Of a stretch of DNA of 64,000 bases, positions 1 through 11,764 are shown one piece after another. Position 1 is the first letter of the stretch. Every line of letters starts with the position of its first letter. Source of the stretch: Spirogloea muscicola (Eukaryota > Streptophyta > Zygnematophyceae > Spirogloeales > Spirogloeaceae); NCBI GenBank assembly GCA_009602725.1, contig WELB01000021.1, positions 987,204 through 1,051,203 of the forward strand, in the 5' to 3' direction. A program made the position numbers and the translations under genes. Under the pieces are notes generated by a model. The model was not told the DNA's origin and did no database searches. It was given only the letters and a program-made list of their open reading frames with translations.

Positions 1-154
1 CTACAACCTACAAGCCAGTGAGAAAAATTGCATTAAGACGACAAAGGTCTGTACTTACGAAGATGCCTCACATAGAACACAGGCGCATTGCAAGTAATAG
101 GCCAGAGTCAAGGCTGCCCCTGCTCGAGATGCCAGAGAATCATCTCCTCCTAAA

Positions 155-887
155 TCACGCAGTGTCGGTTAATCCCCACATACGATGACGAGATCGACGA
201 GCAGTAGGATGCCATTTGCAAACTATTCCTCCGAGGCCCAAATATCCATAAACGGTAAGTTGTCGCTCTTCGATGACATGATCATAGTAGCCGTAGCAAG
301 TAACACGTTTATCCAAGAGGCTTTGCTCTAGGCTCCTCTCATGAGACTTTGCGCATGGCAAGGCTTGCACTGATGGTGAGAAGCCTGCAATATCCTCAGC
401 TATCACTGGGAACTGCACACAGTGTCTAAGCAACCGACTGAGCACCTAAGTAGCGTTTGTAGAGTGCAAGCACAGAATTTCAGGAGTACCTCCCTTGTGC
501 ACCAGGTCCTGCAACTTCACTACAAAGGGCGTCATTGATTTAGCTGCATGAGGATGACTTGTACCAATTACAGCAGCATGCCACCATGATGGGCTGCTCT
601 GCAACCTGCGGTTGCAAAGCAGCACGCCACCTATCCCCATGGCCAAGGAGTTTAGTTAAAAGGTCGCCCTGAAGCGAATGATCGTTTCTCACCAGACTCT
701 CCAACCAAGTGTCGCTGAAGGAAGAAGCTTCCTGTTGAACTTGAAAGTCTGATAGGCTTTGGCCCTGCAGAGCCGTGTTGGATCGCGACCAAACCACTCG
801 ATTGGCCGTGCGACTGACCCTATACCAGTGCTCCTGCATCAGGTCTGCTGCAACTCCTCTTTGCGGCAATGATATTCTTTGTGGCAC
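155..887 (-). pseudogene. P-loop NTPase-like family, copy 1 (decayed)
   Basis: This minus-strand stretch aligns with two other copies in the window (2022-3739 and 58904-60703). The upstream part, about 887-600, matches the charged N-terminal region of the third copy. It is followed by the shared core WHAAVIGTS and a hydrophobic helix (FVVKLQDLVHKG). The next exon, about 445-155, has YYDHVIEERQLTVYG, equivalent to the GYFEHVIIEQRVTLYE segment of copy 3. Two faults are visible. The Walker A loop no longer fits GxxGxGK[ST], and a one-base indel near 220-250 together with an in-frame TAG breaks the second exon; the conserved ANGILLLVDLVIV block continues in another frame. It may extend beyond the left edge. 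The family identity is inferred from copy-to-copy similarity; a Crinkler/RHS-type NTPase is a tentative guess. Confidence 0.45.
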
Positions 888-2021
888 AATCTCTCCTTGC
901 GCGAGCTTTAGTCCGTCTTCTGGTCTCCTGAACTCTATGCATCACCTTCAAACCAGAGGATAAGAATTTTACAAACTTTTTATACATTGCCTCTATATCG
1001 TTTCGTCAGGTTGCTACACAGACATGAATGTGCTGTATGCCATAGAACACATGTCATCTGCTGCCACAATGGAATCACTAAGACCACCTTGCGGTGGTCC
1101 TCCTCATTCTTCTTGCAGCATAAGGTCACAGAAGTCTCTCACCTAAGAAAAGAGACTGGAGGTCTCAATAGCAAAAGCAATACACAGACAAATGAAGCTT
1201 TGAGGATAGACGTAACATCTGGCTGGCAACCAGCCAGTAGCAACACGGGTAAATGGCAGATGCTTTCCTTTATGAATATGAGGTCGACGTGGCCAAAAAT
1301 TAGATTACTTGCTTATTGACGTGCTCTAGGTGCATTGACTGGTTACCATCGACATTGACTGTCAACCCTGTAAGATATGACTAGTAACCACGTGCTTGCC
1401 AAAGTGTGAGGAGAAGGTTAGTCTCTTCTTGGAAGCGGACGTTCGGTGGTTTTGTTATTTTCTGAAGAGGTATCTGGTGCACTGTGCTCTGATTTTATTG
1501 TTTGCAAGGTCAATTTTGCTGCCGAATAGTTCATTGCTCAAGCACCTAATGCTCCAAGTCACCAACTTGGAGCATTAGAGTAAGCAGTGAAGTGCGCACT
1601 GACGCATTACCCTCGGGTAAGGCTTCATGTTGTATGTCATAGCCAGCCAGAGATCTGGGCAAAGCAGGTGTGAAAGGGAGATGGCAGATCATCAAAGGAG
1701 GACTAGCCGGGGGCAAATTGACGTCAAACTTGACGAGGGCAGTGGTCATGTAAAAGCCCCTCAAACACGGAACAGAGCAATAAGTACACTGCACCTCAGG
1801 ACTTGTCTAGCTTACTAGATAATCATCTGTACGTGTTACGCGAACGACCATCAATTCTACTTGTGCAGATGGCTGTTTCAAGGACCACAAGGTGCACAAA
1901 GCAACCTGGCTGGAAGGACTAGTTGCCATGTCCACTACTGTACTGTATAAGGAGCAGGCACTTCTTTGAGTTACTGTTCTTTGTTGCTATTATGCATCCT
2001 CATACTGCTACTACTCGCAAA
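888..2021. other. No gene recognised
   Basis: Open frames here are short and show no motif I recognise. The only distinct structure is the perfect hairpin at 1546-1578. The stretch may be intergenic, or contain introns or a flank of the neighbouring P-loop genes. Confidence 0.4.
1546..1578. repeat. Perfect 14-bp hairpin
   Basis: CTAATGCTCCAAGT at 1546-1559 is followed by a five-base loop and its exact reverse complement ACTTGGAGCATTAG at 1565-1578. There is no flanking T-tract and no neighbouring gene end that would make it a terminator. It is not related to the GGGCTGG retroelement hairpin found elsewhere in the window. Confidence 0.8.
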
Positions 2022-3739
2022 TCATTTGTTGCAGATAAGGTCAATGAGAGCGTGGCGCTCTCGTGCCATGGCATCCTTTGCGAGAAATGGCAACGAATAA
2101 GGGAAGCGCTCATTTCCGATGTCATAATTCTTTGGGCTGAAGAAGCACCGAAGCGTTGCAACTCTCTTCAGCTGTTCAAGCTTGCCGCTCTTGTCCAGGG
2201 TCATGAATTCCTGCAAGTCTGGCGCAATCTCAATGTCGAAGCTTTCGACGCTCTCCATCACACTTGCTTCTAGCTTTAGTACAAGATCTTCAGCCATGCA
2301 GTAATGGGCATGTGCAATAACCTCATCACCAGCTGGTGTTTGTCTGCAGAAATGAACGCAGCATTAGCTTAAAAGGCATACGCACAAACAAGGGCTGATC
2401 ATTGATATGCACAAAGACGAGCTGACCATGGTTGCATACACGTAAAGCAAACCTTGTGACGTTCATCGAAAACTTTTGACAAGCACGCTGACACAGTACG
2501 TGCACAGTCTTGACTGCGAAGCTCGCATGTGCATTGCTCGATGCAAATCGCAATCAGAACATTGGCCAGACCACCAGAGGAAAACCTTACCCAGGTTCTT
2601 TCCATATACTTCCTATCCAAGAGTCCATCTTAGGCAGAATGAAAACACACTGCATGCTTCGTCGAAGACGGTAGGTCAGAGCCAAGGGCTCCCCGTGGAT
2701 CTCCTCGGCTCTGCAATTGGCTGTAAGGAACATAATGACGAGGTCTGCTGCCAAAATTTTGCCACTGGCGAAGTTGGTCCTGACGGTTCCAGCGCTATCG
2801 GTGAGCACTATTTTTTTGGCGTCGATGAAGTAATCGTGATCTGCTGTGGTTCCTACACCGCTGGGGCATGTCCGAAGCGCATCCGTTTCCTCATCCACTG
2901 CAGTTGTATGCATTCACGCCTGAACGATGAGTAGGAGGCCTGACTACTCATTACTGTACTTCACACCGTCTGCGTCGGACAGCTGATTCCACCATCAATT
3001 GCTTTTGGCTAGTCGCATGCTACAGTTCACCCCGTGACTAACCATTACCTATGTAGTGGAGCTCCTCCAGCATCTGACGGACAAAGGTTGTCTTCCCAAG
3101 GCCTGAAGTTCCAATTACAACCACATGACGCCAGGTCAGATCGCAAGGTGGCAAAGCAGCACGCAGACGGGTCTGCAGGTCCTGCAGAGCTGCCAGGGGC
3201 AGTGAAAGGTGGCTCTTTTGGGCTACTGCCTTCTTCCATTTGCTGCGTGCCTCTTTCGCCTGGCCTTCTGCCACTTGTACTTGCTGATGATAGAGGGTCA
3301 ATGTTTCTTGCATGTCCTTGGCCTTCTGAGCTGCCTCATCACTCGCTCTCTGGAGATCGATTGCTGCGTCCCGCAACTCCTTGTCATGCTGGGCCCACAT
3401 CTCCGCTGATGCTGCTGCTGCTGCCCGACTTTGTTCTTCCCGTATCTTGTCATTGCGCTTTTGTTCCTCCTCTAAGGCAGCGCACGCCTTGATTGCCTCC
3501 TCCTGCAGTGCTCGAAGCTGCACATGAATGTCGAAGTAGTGAGCCACAGCCACTGTCCGTAAATGGCTGGTGAGGAGGCGTGGCCTCGAGGACCTCTGGA
3601 TATGGGTGTCGGAAGATAATCGATGCAAGTAGCAACTGTCCTTAATCAAGACACGCAGCACATCATGGCCATGAGTGAATTGGACAGCATGCCATAAGTT
3701 ATTGTACAAGCTGTTAGCGCAAGCAGTTATCCCTGGCAA
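2022..3739 (-). CDS. P-loop NTPase-like protein, copy 2 (multi-exon)
   Basis: The first recognisable exon (about 3739-3049) encodes an alanine/glutamate-rich coiled coil of roughly 100 residues, then TWRHVVVIGTSGLGKTTF, a clean Walker A loop (GTSGLGKT). It ends at a GTAATG donor in phase 1. The second exon starts after an AACTGCAG acceptor near 2899, also phase 1, and contains DYFIDAKKIVLTDSAGTV and a hydrophobic strand ILAADLVIMFL. A last exon (about 2297-2022) encodes an acidic helical segment and ends with TGA at 2022. Splice phase agrees with copy 3 at 58904-60703. P-loop NTP binding is well supported; the wider fold is not. The order of blocks is compatible with Crinkler/RHS-like NTPases or a divergent GTPase. 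The exon between 2587 and 2297 is unresolved and the start codon is not fixed. Confidence 0.55.
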
Positions 3740-4440
3740 AGGCAGTCATGGGTAATCGTGCTCTTACCCACAGCAAAATGATCGATGGCTGTCCACCACC
3801 CCGGGAACCAAACTAGGCCATGAGAGAGCAGGTCCAAAGTCTCTCGATCGAGTACCACCGCTTGCGAGATAGTCTAGTCTTGCCTGAGTTGTCCATCATG
3901 GGCCCACGTGGCACATGTCAGACCTCAATGCTCGTTGTCAACGAAGTGGTGAGAAATCTTTTGCTGTGGGAGTGCTTGCGCAGAGCAGAGAATTGACCTG
4001 GTGGAGAGATGAGGCGGCCGCTGCCGAGCCCGGTGGGAAGCGAGACTGCTTGGAGAGGTGTGCTCTGGTGGCGAACGAGGGCCCCGCGAGCTGCAGGCTG
4101 TGCAAATGGGCGGCGGGAGAGGAGAGGAGTGGAGAGGAGAGGGCGGGTGCGGCGGCAGGACGGGCAGGCGAAGGGGCTGGATGAGCGACTTATAGGCAGG
4201 TGCGGGCGCCGGGGCGGGGGGGAGATTGGCGACAGAGACTGCAGCTGGCTGGTATGTGAAGAGCTGGTATGTAAACAGCCAGCCAGCTCGGCGGCGGCAA
4301 CGGGCTTCGGCCGCCACCGCGGGCGGCCGAAGGCCCGCCACGGGCACGTGGCAGTGGCGGCAGTGGCGGCCCCCCGTTTCTCCGCCCCGTCATTGGAAAA
4401 AGCGTGTACTGAGTAACGGGGGGCCTGAGATACGTTCTCG
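3740..4440. other. GC-rich upstream region, no gene
   Basis: A strongly purine-biased tract (GAGAGGAG-type, about 4110-4150) and GC-rich sequence lie upstream of the minus-strand P-loop gene. The region could be its promoter, but I see no definite element. The long open frames on both strands are low-complexity and look like composition artefacts. Confidence 0.35.
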
Positions 4441-4446
4441 TTTAGA

Positions 4447-4977
4447 AAGTGCTCGCCCATAGAGAAGAGGGGCTGGCGAAAGAAGAAAGGGGAGGGCTCG
4501 CCCATAGAAAAAGAGGGGCTAGCAAAGCGAGCCCAGAAAAGAATGGACATTGTCCGCAGCCCTCAGAAGGCCACAAAGCAGTGCCAGGAGAGACAAAACT
4601 ACACACCAAGACATGAAATGATGCAGATGGATGCTCAGTAACCACGAGTGAGCAACAGCAAATCAGAATAACTCGAAGCAGGAAAAGCGGCACTCTGACC
4701 CTGAGGCAGCAGCCATAACGCGGCCACCGCGCGTGTGGACCGCATGAGCCGGAGAGCGCTGGAGCGAGACCGCCAGTCTCATTCGAAAGACCTGAGCGAG
4801 GGAGCCGGCAGCATTGAAGCCTGGCGAACCCGGCCGCCGCTCGATGGCCCGCCGGGCAAGCCGCTGGAGGAGATCCAGCCAGCCACTGCCGAAGGCCCCG
4901 TGAACGTCAGTGGCCAGGGCCGCGAAGGCATCGCCTGGAGGGTGCTTAGCGTACTTGCACTCCGAGCCGCCAAAGAG
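4447..4977 (-). pseudogene. Group A retroelement 3' end (RLE fragment)
   Basis: The frame covering about 5004-4663 encodes the C-terminal RLE signature of group A elements: KYAKHPPGDAFAALATDVHG followed by a leucine-rich helix and FRMRLAVSLQRS. It is truncated at the 5' side and frame-shifted close to the usual SDLLLLTRGY ending. The 3' untranslated tail, with a damaged GGGGCTAGC...GAGCCC hairpin near 4515-4535, reaches about 4478. A second short stub of the same tail (4447-4476) abuts it, so one tail appears to have inserted next to another. Confidence 0.7.
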
Positions 4978-5200
4978 AGAAGTGGCACTCCCAACGTGCG
5001 GCAAGGGCTGTGAAAAGCCAGCCCGAAAAGGATTGACAAGGGTTCAAAGGGGCCAAATGACGGAGGGGCCTAAAAAGCGCTAAGCAGCTATGAAGGGGCC
5101 TGAAGCTATGTCAGAACGGGGGAGGCTGGATCACTCAGTAATTGCGAGTGAGGAGCCTCAAATCCGGAAAACTAGCTGCCGGAATAAGGTTGCCGAACCC
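4978..5200 (-). mobile_element. Group B retroelement 3' tail
   Basis: Read on the minus strand, this carries the B-type untranslated 3' end, with hairpin GGGCTG/CAGCCC at 5005-5024, followed to the right by the decayed end of the coding region (ending equivalent to RLLTRNY). It sits inside the 5' side of the group A fragment at 4447-4977, so it is either a later nested insertion or the point at which that fragment was truncated. Confidence 0.65.
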
Positions 5201-5382
5201 TAAAACATCGTCTGGTAGTGTGATCGCCGCGTGAAGTGGGAGCGCTGATAACCACGCCGCCGCCTCGGGGCGTGGTTATAGGATTTAGGGGCTAGGGTTT
5301 AGGCGCTCGGGGGAGGAGGCGGAGAGGATCCGGGCGCGCCCTCGATGGTCGTGCGGCGGAAGGAGCTCCACCACCTGGTTTA
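5201..5382 (-). pseudogene. Group A retroelement internal fragment with telomere-like inserts
   Basis: Blocks around 5230-5265 and 5305-5380 match the near full-length group A element at about 45340-45440: the same GTGGGAGCGCTGATAACCA, GGGCGCGCCCTCGA and GCTCCACCACCTGG strings in the same order. Compared with that copy, about 43 bases containing a telomere-like motif interrupt the match near 5266-5308. A second such insert begins right after the CCACCACCTGG block. Confidence 0.6.
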
Positions 5383-5405
5383 AGGTTTAGGGGCTAGGGT
5401 TTAGG
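5284..5405 (+). repeat. Pair of identical telomere-like 20-mers
   Basis: TTTAGGGGCTAGGGTTTAGG occurs at 5284-5303 and again, identical, at 5386-5405. Both lie inside a group A retroelement fragment. The motif is two TTTAGGG-type units around GGCTA. Weaker single units occur at about 32270 (GGGGTTTAGGGTGTAGG) and 48800 (CGGGGTTTAGGAG). Confidence 0.75.
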
Positions 5406-6465
5406 TGCGAAAGCGTCAGGCAACCCAGGCAGTCCGCGAATTCACGGGAAAGAGGAGAATGACTCTTCCAGCAGAGGCGATCGCTGGTTGGCCAGCCCAG
5501 AAAGAAAAGAAACCACAGGCTCGCGACTCCGTTGCAGCAGTCGGGGTGCGCCGCGTGGCGGCTCCAGGACGAGCGGCTCAGCACCGCAACGCCCCGTGCA
5601 GTCAACGGCGGTGGGCGGGCCCACCCCTCCCCCTCCCTCCCCCCCCANCCGGCAATGAGCCCCTGCGGCCTTGGTCACCGAGTCGTGTTCTGTTTACCCG
5701 GGCCACCTCGAGCAGCTGCGGCCACGTCCCGGCAAGCTCGTCGGGTCCTTGAGCTCCTCCCACGGGCAGTGCACAGCTGGCGAGTGTCTGAAGCTGGGGT
5801 CATTCCGAAGGGACTGGTACCTCTTCCGCATCTGCAGGCCAGGCGACGGCCGGTCCCCTGACCGCTCGGAGTGGCAGATGAGGAGCTCACGCTCTTTATT
5901 GGGCGGGCTTTCGGGGAAGTCAACTGGCGCCCCACACTCTCCTTGTCCTGCCAACTGAGCTGAACCAGGTAACTGTGTCCCTCTCTGTTGGCTCAGGACA
6001 TTTTGCCACAGTCGATAGCCGAAAGGACCAACTCTGACCAACATCACACAAGTTACTAAGTGATAGGGCCACGACCTTTACAACATCAGTGGACGAGATC
6101 ACATCGAAAGTGTGCCTATTGCCTTGTATTGACACCATCCAACAAGAGTATTGGCATCACCATCTCCCTGCTTTGGTCATTCACTCCTCACAATTCGAGT
6201 GGCAATGGATCATGCTTGTTTGACTATCTCTTCATGAGGTGAATTCAACCCGCTCATCTGACTGCAAGAGGCAAGGTTACATTGAAAACGCTCCTGATAT
6301 GCCAGTCACTCTCACTAGCCGGAATTCTAATGGCCGGGTAGTTACTCCAGAATGCTCAGGACCAACTTGACAGGATGGACAGAGTCGCCTGATTGCAAGA
6401 GGCACTGGCTGGCTGGGGTTGTTACGGTCCTTGACAAAGTTTGGCAGATGCATTATGTGTTGCAG

Positions 6466-7740
6466 ATGCAGGCTGAGGCAGGCCAAAGACAACCATTGGA
6501 GTGCCTGCTCTGCGATGTCTTGCAGGAACGCTTTGACAACATAGAGGTACCTATGGAAGGATCGTGGGTGTGGAAGCTTATTCTCGAGCCCAATGACTCG
6601 GAGATTATCGGAGTCCTTCGCAGAAGATCCACGAGCACGCTCACCCTTAATGAGAGAAGGCTGTTTCCGGGAAAAAATGTGCATGATCGGCACCCTAGAG
6701 AAATTGGATGCATTGGAGGCATGTGCAGTCACACCACACATGCACACGTGCACATTGACACTGGTAGGAACTCTCCACTGGGCTGTGGGACACCTCAGAG
6801 CACGGAAGCCATGGAAGGATAGCTTGTTATTGTGTAAGGTTGTGGGAACAACCTGGCTCATAACAAATTGTCCGTAAGAATTGCAAGTGCTAAATTGTAC
6901 ATATGTATGTAAGCTAGGAAGCCTACAACCAGGTGCTGCTTGTCTCTACCCCCTAGACCGGATCAATCTTCCTGACACTTCTGACAAGTGCACAGTATGA
7001 CTCGAATGAGGCCGTGAAACAGGTCGCTGGTGCAACGGGGGCCACGTCTGGTACTTGTTCAGCCCACTCAGTACCAACATGCAAAAAGGAAAAGTAGAAG
7101 TTGAAAGAACAGTTTGAACGATTGGGGATTGGAAGCAAGACGGAGCCAGTATTGCAGTAATTGACAACAATAAGGTGGTGATTGGGAGGAAGACTTTTCA
7201 CACATTCGGATTCGCTAAAACAATACACACAAGATGGAAGTTGGTGCAGTATGTTAAGGTGGAGGTCACCATCGAGGGTCAGCAAGATTATGTACCTTCT
7301 TGCTAAATTGCTTTTAGGCATTTGACTGGATTGTTGACATACTGTCAATCTAAAACCTCAAAAAGTATTAACAGTCTGTCCACATGCTGGTTAACTCAAG
7401 CACCAGCAAAGTAAATGCAGTATCTCAGAAAGTATATGCTGTACGTATGGTGCACAGCGTCCTTGAAAATGTGATGCATGTGATGCATGTGGTGGTGATT
7501 GGCTGACCAAGGCTCTCCACATTGTCTACAATCTCCACTGCGCAGCTCACCACAGCATTCTGCAAGGTCTTCGAGAGGACAGAGAATGCGACCGAAAGGA
7601 CTGAGCAAGCCCAACCACATCGTCTAGAAAGCTTGATGCCCAGACCAAGCCATGTTGGAGCAGAGTCAACGCAAGCAGCCACACAGTGTGTCAACAAGGC
7701 AGCAAGTAAAGGGAAAGCTGCATGTTGAGGAAGCAGCTGC
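6466..7740 (+). pseudogene. NAC-domain-like gene, copy G1 (left)
   Basis: Three exons spell a NAC DNA-binding domain. Exon 1 starts after TTGCAG at 6465 and holds blocks A-B (WKLILEPNDSEIIGVLRRR). Its end matches the phase-1 boundary of sister copies, but the donor is GC (GGAG|GCATGT near 6712). Exon 2 starts at 7023 with blocks C-D (WYLFSPLS, then IGDWKQDG and NNKVVIGRKTF) and WKLVQYV, and carries an in-frame TGA between C and D. Exon 3 starts at 7546 with the block E ending LTTAFCKVF. A five-base deletion near 7708 shifts the C-terminal frame compared with the right-hand copy (AAAGGGAAAGGGAAGC there). NAC proteins bind promoter DNA as dimers. This copy is probably non-functional. Confidence 0.75.
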
Positions 7741-8645
7741 GTGATCAGACGTGGACTTGGTGAGCCAGTTACTTTACTGCAGCTAAACGTCTCTGGACGT
7801 GCTTGCAGGTCTCCTGTTTAATGCAAGCTGTGTCCAGGTCTTCGCTCCACTTGATGCAGCCAATAAAAGATTGAAAAGCTGCAGGAAGCGTCTGTAGCTG
7901 CGGGCGCTGATGTGTGTGTTCGGCTCTTGAAAGTTTCACAAATACCCGATAGTGTATCTTTTCTTGCATTTGCCTTCTCTCGGATGTCTTACATAAGCTT
8001 GTACAAGGTTTCTGCCTTTCTGGTAGCTAGATATTTGATGGTACAGCACTGACATCTACAAAGGAGTTGTTGTCTAAAAACCAGGACACTGTGCTTATGG
8101 GTGTTTCTATGACTCCCGATGGCAGTGTCGCACCTAAGGTACTCTATCCACATTGCTTGAGCAACAAAGTGAGAGAATCTTATATGCACAAGCCCAACTA
8201 TGTACAGCCCGACTATGTACATGTCTATCCACTGTCTTGGCCCATGCTTTAGAGGTGCTATCTGGCGGGTCTTTGGTCTGTCAGGTTGTATTGAGATTGG
8301 TTATCACCCGCAAAGTACAGACAAGTGGCAGGATGAGTACTAAGCATCATGCAAGCTCAACTGACGATCTAAGAAGCAGAATCAACCTTACAGCAGAACC
8401 TGGCTACTAAGTCGGTGCTGAAGTTTGCACATGCAGGTTCCAAGTAGAGAACCTTCAGGAGTTGATGGGGCTCACAGCAATGAAGATGAGGAAAGGAAAA
8501 ACATATCAAAGCTAACAAAACCTCAGCACCTGTACTTTCTTCAATATCATAGTACCTTGCTACAGATTGAAGACTGACTGACTTGCGTCAAATAGTTGGC
8601 CGAACATCATCTCTACAACTATTGCGGATGTCTCGCTTGTTGCAG
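7741..8645. other. Intergenic or intronic, between NAC-like copies
   Basis: No protein motif was recognised. The whole stretch is shared with the right duplicate (54230-55135), so it is not unique sequence. Confidence 0.4.
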
Positions 8646-10017
8646 GTGCAGCCAGAGTCAGAAACAGCCTTATGGCCCAGATATGGAGTCCCTGCGCTGC
8701 CACCATGTTTATCCAGGCCTTCAACGAAACGTGGCCAACAGTGGGATACCTCTGGGTAGCTCGTGGAGACTCACGTTTGAACCCACTGATGTTGAGGCAA
8801 TATTTTACTGAGGAGAAAAGTTGACCCGCACGCACAGCTTACTGTGGAGGAGATGGCGTTGATTCCCCAGGTAGATGTTCATGCCGGAGAGCCTGCAAAC
8901 ATTGGAGGTATGCACAGTGTCCTTCCGCGAGAATCAACCAGTTGAATCTCCTGTGCTGCTGTTAGAGTACTGACCAATAATGCGTAGCGTATTCTCTCAA
9001 AGACCTTGCAGTGCTGGCTCATATAAGTACTGACCTTGACCCCCACAAGTTGATGAGTCAGGGATGATAGGTGCCTGCTATCAAGAACATAGTGCTTTGT
9101 CCCCATTTGTAGCACAGCTTTCAACATCAACTTTGTGACTGACAAGAAACATCATGCTCGATGACAAACAGGTCAGGATTGTCTTGGGGGCCATCCCTGG
9201 CATGTCTTCAGCCCTTTGAGGAGTACAGAAGGAGGCGACTTTGGCTGGATGTTGGGTAAGACAGGGAGATGGATGGATCAGGACGATTCGTTTTATCTTA
9301 TTCTTGACCACGAGCATAAAAACATTGGGAGTAGGAGCAGTCTTCAGTACTACAATGGACAGCACTTGACAAATTGGAGGATGTGGCAGTACGTTGTGTG
9401 GAGGCCAGGTTGGAACGGATGTTCTGAAGCAGATGTAGGTCTCAGCTGCTCTGAAATGCCTACGACAATGACCGCCTCCTTGCCGAGTATGCATGGACAT
9501 TACAACAGCCTCATTTGCGTGCATGTTCAGGCTTTCGCACGGCAAGAACCTGCACAGTGCAGGTGTCAGTTCCTCATTTTTGTTGTCTGTGATGCCTCAA
9601 TCTGCAGCGTCTTGTCGTGCATGCTGATTACGAAGCTAGGCTGACACTCTCACTGTCTACCACTCCCACTGTGCAGCTCACCTTAGCACTGTGCAAGGTG
9701 TTTGATGGGACCCAGCATCTTCACCAGCATAATCTGGCACCCACATTGACTGGTTTGCATTCCTGGACCTAGACGGAGTGGATCTAGGAAAACTGGGCAC
9801 CGATTATAAAGCTATTTGACACCTCATGACGGACGTCTGGGAGAATGTGAGAGACATCTCTCCCGCTACCTTATTCGGCTGTTTGGTTGATGGCTGTAAC
9901 AAATTGAGGCAGCGAGTGACAGAGATCAGCAGATTGCAAGGTCTGATGGCATTCGACGTTGAGGGCATTTGGGGCAATACTCAGAATGACCTGGCAGAGC
10001 GATTAGCTTCCTGGTGA
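8646..10017 (+). pseudogene. NAC-domain-like gene, copy G2
   Basis: Exon 1 (8646-8907, after TTGCAG and before GTATGC) reads LRCHHVY...WRLTFEPTDVEAI, the NAC A block. A two-base insertion then gives TGA at about 8809; after correcting the frame the B block ALIPQVDVHAGEPAN follows. Exon 2 (9172-9434, after AAACAG, before GTAGGT) gives HPWHVFSPL (C block) and later NIGSRSSLQYYNGQ and WRMWQYVVW. Exon 3 (from 9677 after GTGCAG) gives LTLALCKVF, the NAC E block. Splice phases (1, then 0) match copies G1 and G3. A further open stretch 9826-10017 may be the C-terminal exon. Only exon 1 was carried into the right-hand duplicate (about 55130-55410), where the same frameshift is present. Confidence 0.7.
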
Positions 10018-11764
10018 TTGTACTATGGCTCGCTTATGTGAGTACGTGGGGTAAACAGAATACCTGTCTGACATACATCGAGAAGAAACTGTGTTTCAGT
10101 TACTGGTGAGTTTCAGACGAGATTAAATTATGAAACATGGTGTTGCTGTACAAACTACCATCAATTGCAGACATCCGCAGATACGGAGGTCTCTTCTTAC
10201 AAACCGGGGGAAACTGGGGCAATAACACCGGTTGAGGCCACAGCCTATCTACGAGCCCCTGCCCATCAGCGTATGAAGGACTCGATTTGCAGCAAAATGA
10301 TCATAGCATTTCAGGTGCAGCAGCTCAAGGATGGCAATGCAAAGCGGTGTCATCATTGGAGCAAGGGAGAGTGCATTGTATCTGGCCAACTAGGGCCTTT
10401 AGGAAACACCAACGGCAGCCTTGCTAGGCAAAGGAAAGTGCTCAGACCCTCACAGGCTGCCAAACATTGCAGCACCGGAGGCTGACTACCAATGCCTCGT
10501 CCCAGGGGCGGCTGGCGGAGCAAGATTGACAGTATTAGGCCCTAATTGGCACCCTGTGAAGCCTCCACATGAAGGCTCCACCATTAACACAGCAATTGGT
10601 CGCTGCAGATTCCCAAGGATGTCTTTCACCTCTAGGCAGTACGGGCATTTGATGTTCCTGGCAGCGTATGCCCCAGCTTACCTGGGACATGTGCTGCTTA
10701 GCTAGCCGCCACTCCTAGAAGAAGCAAGCTGAGTTTCCTGTCACTTGCATGACTGTGCCGCTTCATGTGTCTCCTGTACGCCCACCAAGCGCTTATTCCC
10801 ATAGTGAATTTGTCGCTGAACGTTATCAATGGTCATGCCACAGGATGACGTTAGCCTGTGGTCATGCCACAGGCTGGCGTCGTCCTGCTCTCATCGAGTC
10901 TTCGAACGAATCAGGGCTGCTATTACCCCTCCTCTACTTTCCATTGCTTTATCTGCACCCACAGCCCTGCCAAAAGTCACAAAGGTGTTGTGCACAGCTG
11001 TGCAATGCAGAATTCATGAGGCAGGACTTCGTATACATCTGAGTGTCACTCACATCTTGCAACCAGTTTCGCTCAAGATTGCGGTCCCTAGGCCGACTGC
11101 TTGCTTCCTTCTATGTGAACCTAACCGGTCCTCTCATGGCCACCGTGAAGATCATGGCAGATGACTACCTGGGATCGCTCTGCAGGACAACTGCAGCGCT
11201 ACCAAGGGACGAAGACTGTGCATATCGCTACATAGTTTAAGAGCACCCCACTGGACTAAGCACTTGCCTGCAGCAAGCCGGCTCTCACCACTGCAGCTAT
11301 TCGGCCCTTCTCACGTCCTCCGCCTAGGGCTGCTCATACTGCACCTACAGCCCTGCCAAGAGCCACTGATTGCTGTATTCAGTAGCCCATCACATGAACG
11401 ATTTGCGAAGTCTCAGGTGCAGTGCGCGGGTATCTTAAGTCTCTGCTCCCACACACTAAGCCACCCCCAACATTGCATCTCGCAAACAGAACAGTGCAGG
11501 CAAATACACATCTGCATTAGTCGTAGATGGGACGTCCGATCACAAGGAAGAGTTAAGGGCCAGCAGACCACATGATGATCCTGTCCCTGTCGTGATATAG
11601 TCTGGAATAAATATGTCTCGTCATTATGCATGACATTTCATCATATTTTGCTGCTGTCATGATTGTCGTGAGTTGCCGTCATCGACGTCCCAATACTACG
11701 GAGCTTTTCGTCCATGTCTTTTTTGTCACCTTTGTGGGGCTTGTTGTCTCACCTGAAGTTTGCA
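10018..11764. other. No gene recognised; possible small exons and a hairpin
   Basis: Two related stretches (around 10930-11000 and 11320-11380) both read GCACC(C/T)ACAGCCCTGCCAA, suggesting a local duplication or paired exons. I cannot assign a protein. A perfect 8-bp hairpin GCCTGTGG/CCACAGGC lies at 10854-10874. Confidence 0.35.

Larger units (their letters stand above)
5650..9003 (+). repeat. 3.35-kb segmental duplication, left copy
   Basis: From GGCAATGAGCCCCTGCGGCC at 5650 to ATTCTCTCAAAG near 9003 the sequence repeats in the same orientation at 52140-55495, with only scattered substitutions and a few small indels. It carries one whole NAC-like gene copy and the first exon of a second. 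The junctions do not coincide with gene ends. An N lies just left of the copy, at about 5647. Confidence 0.9.
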
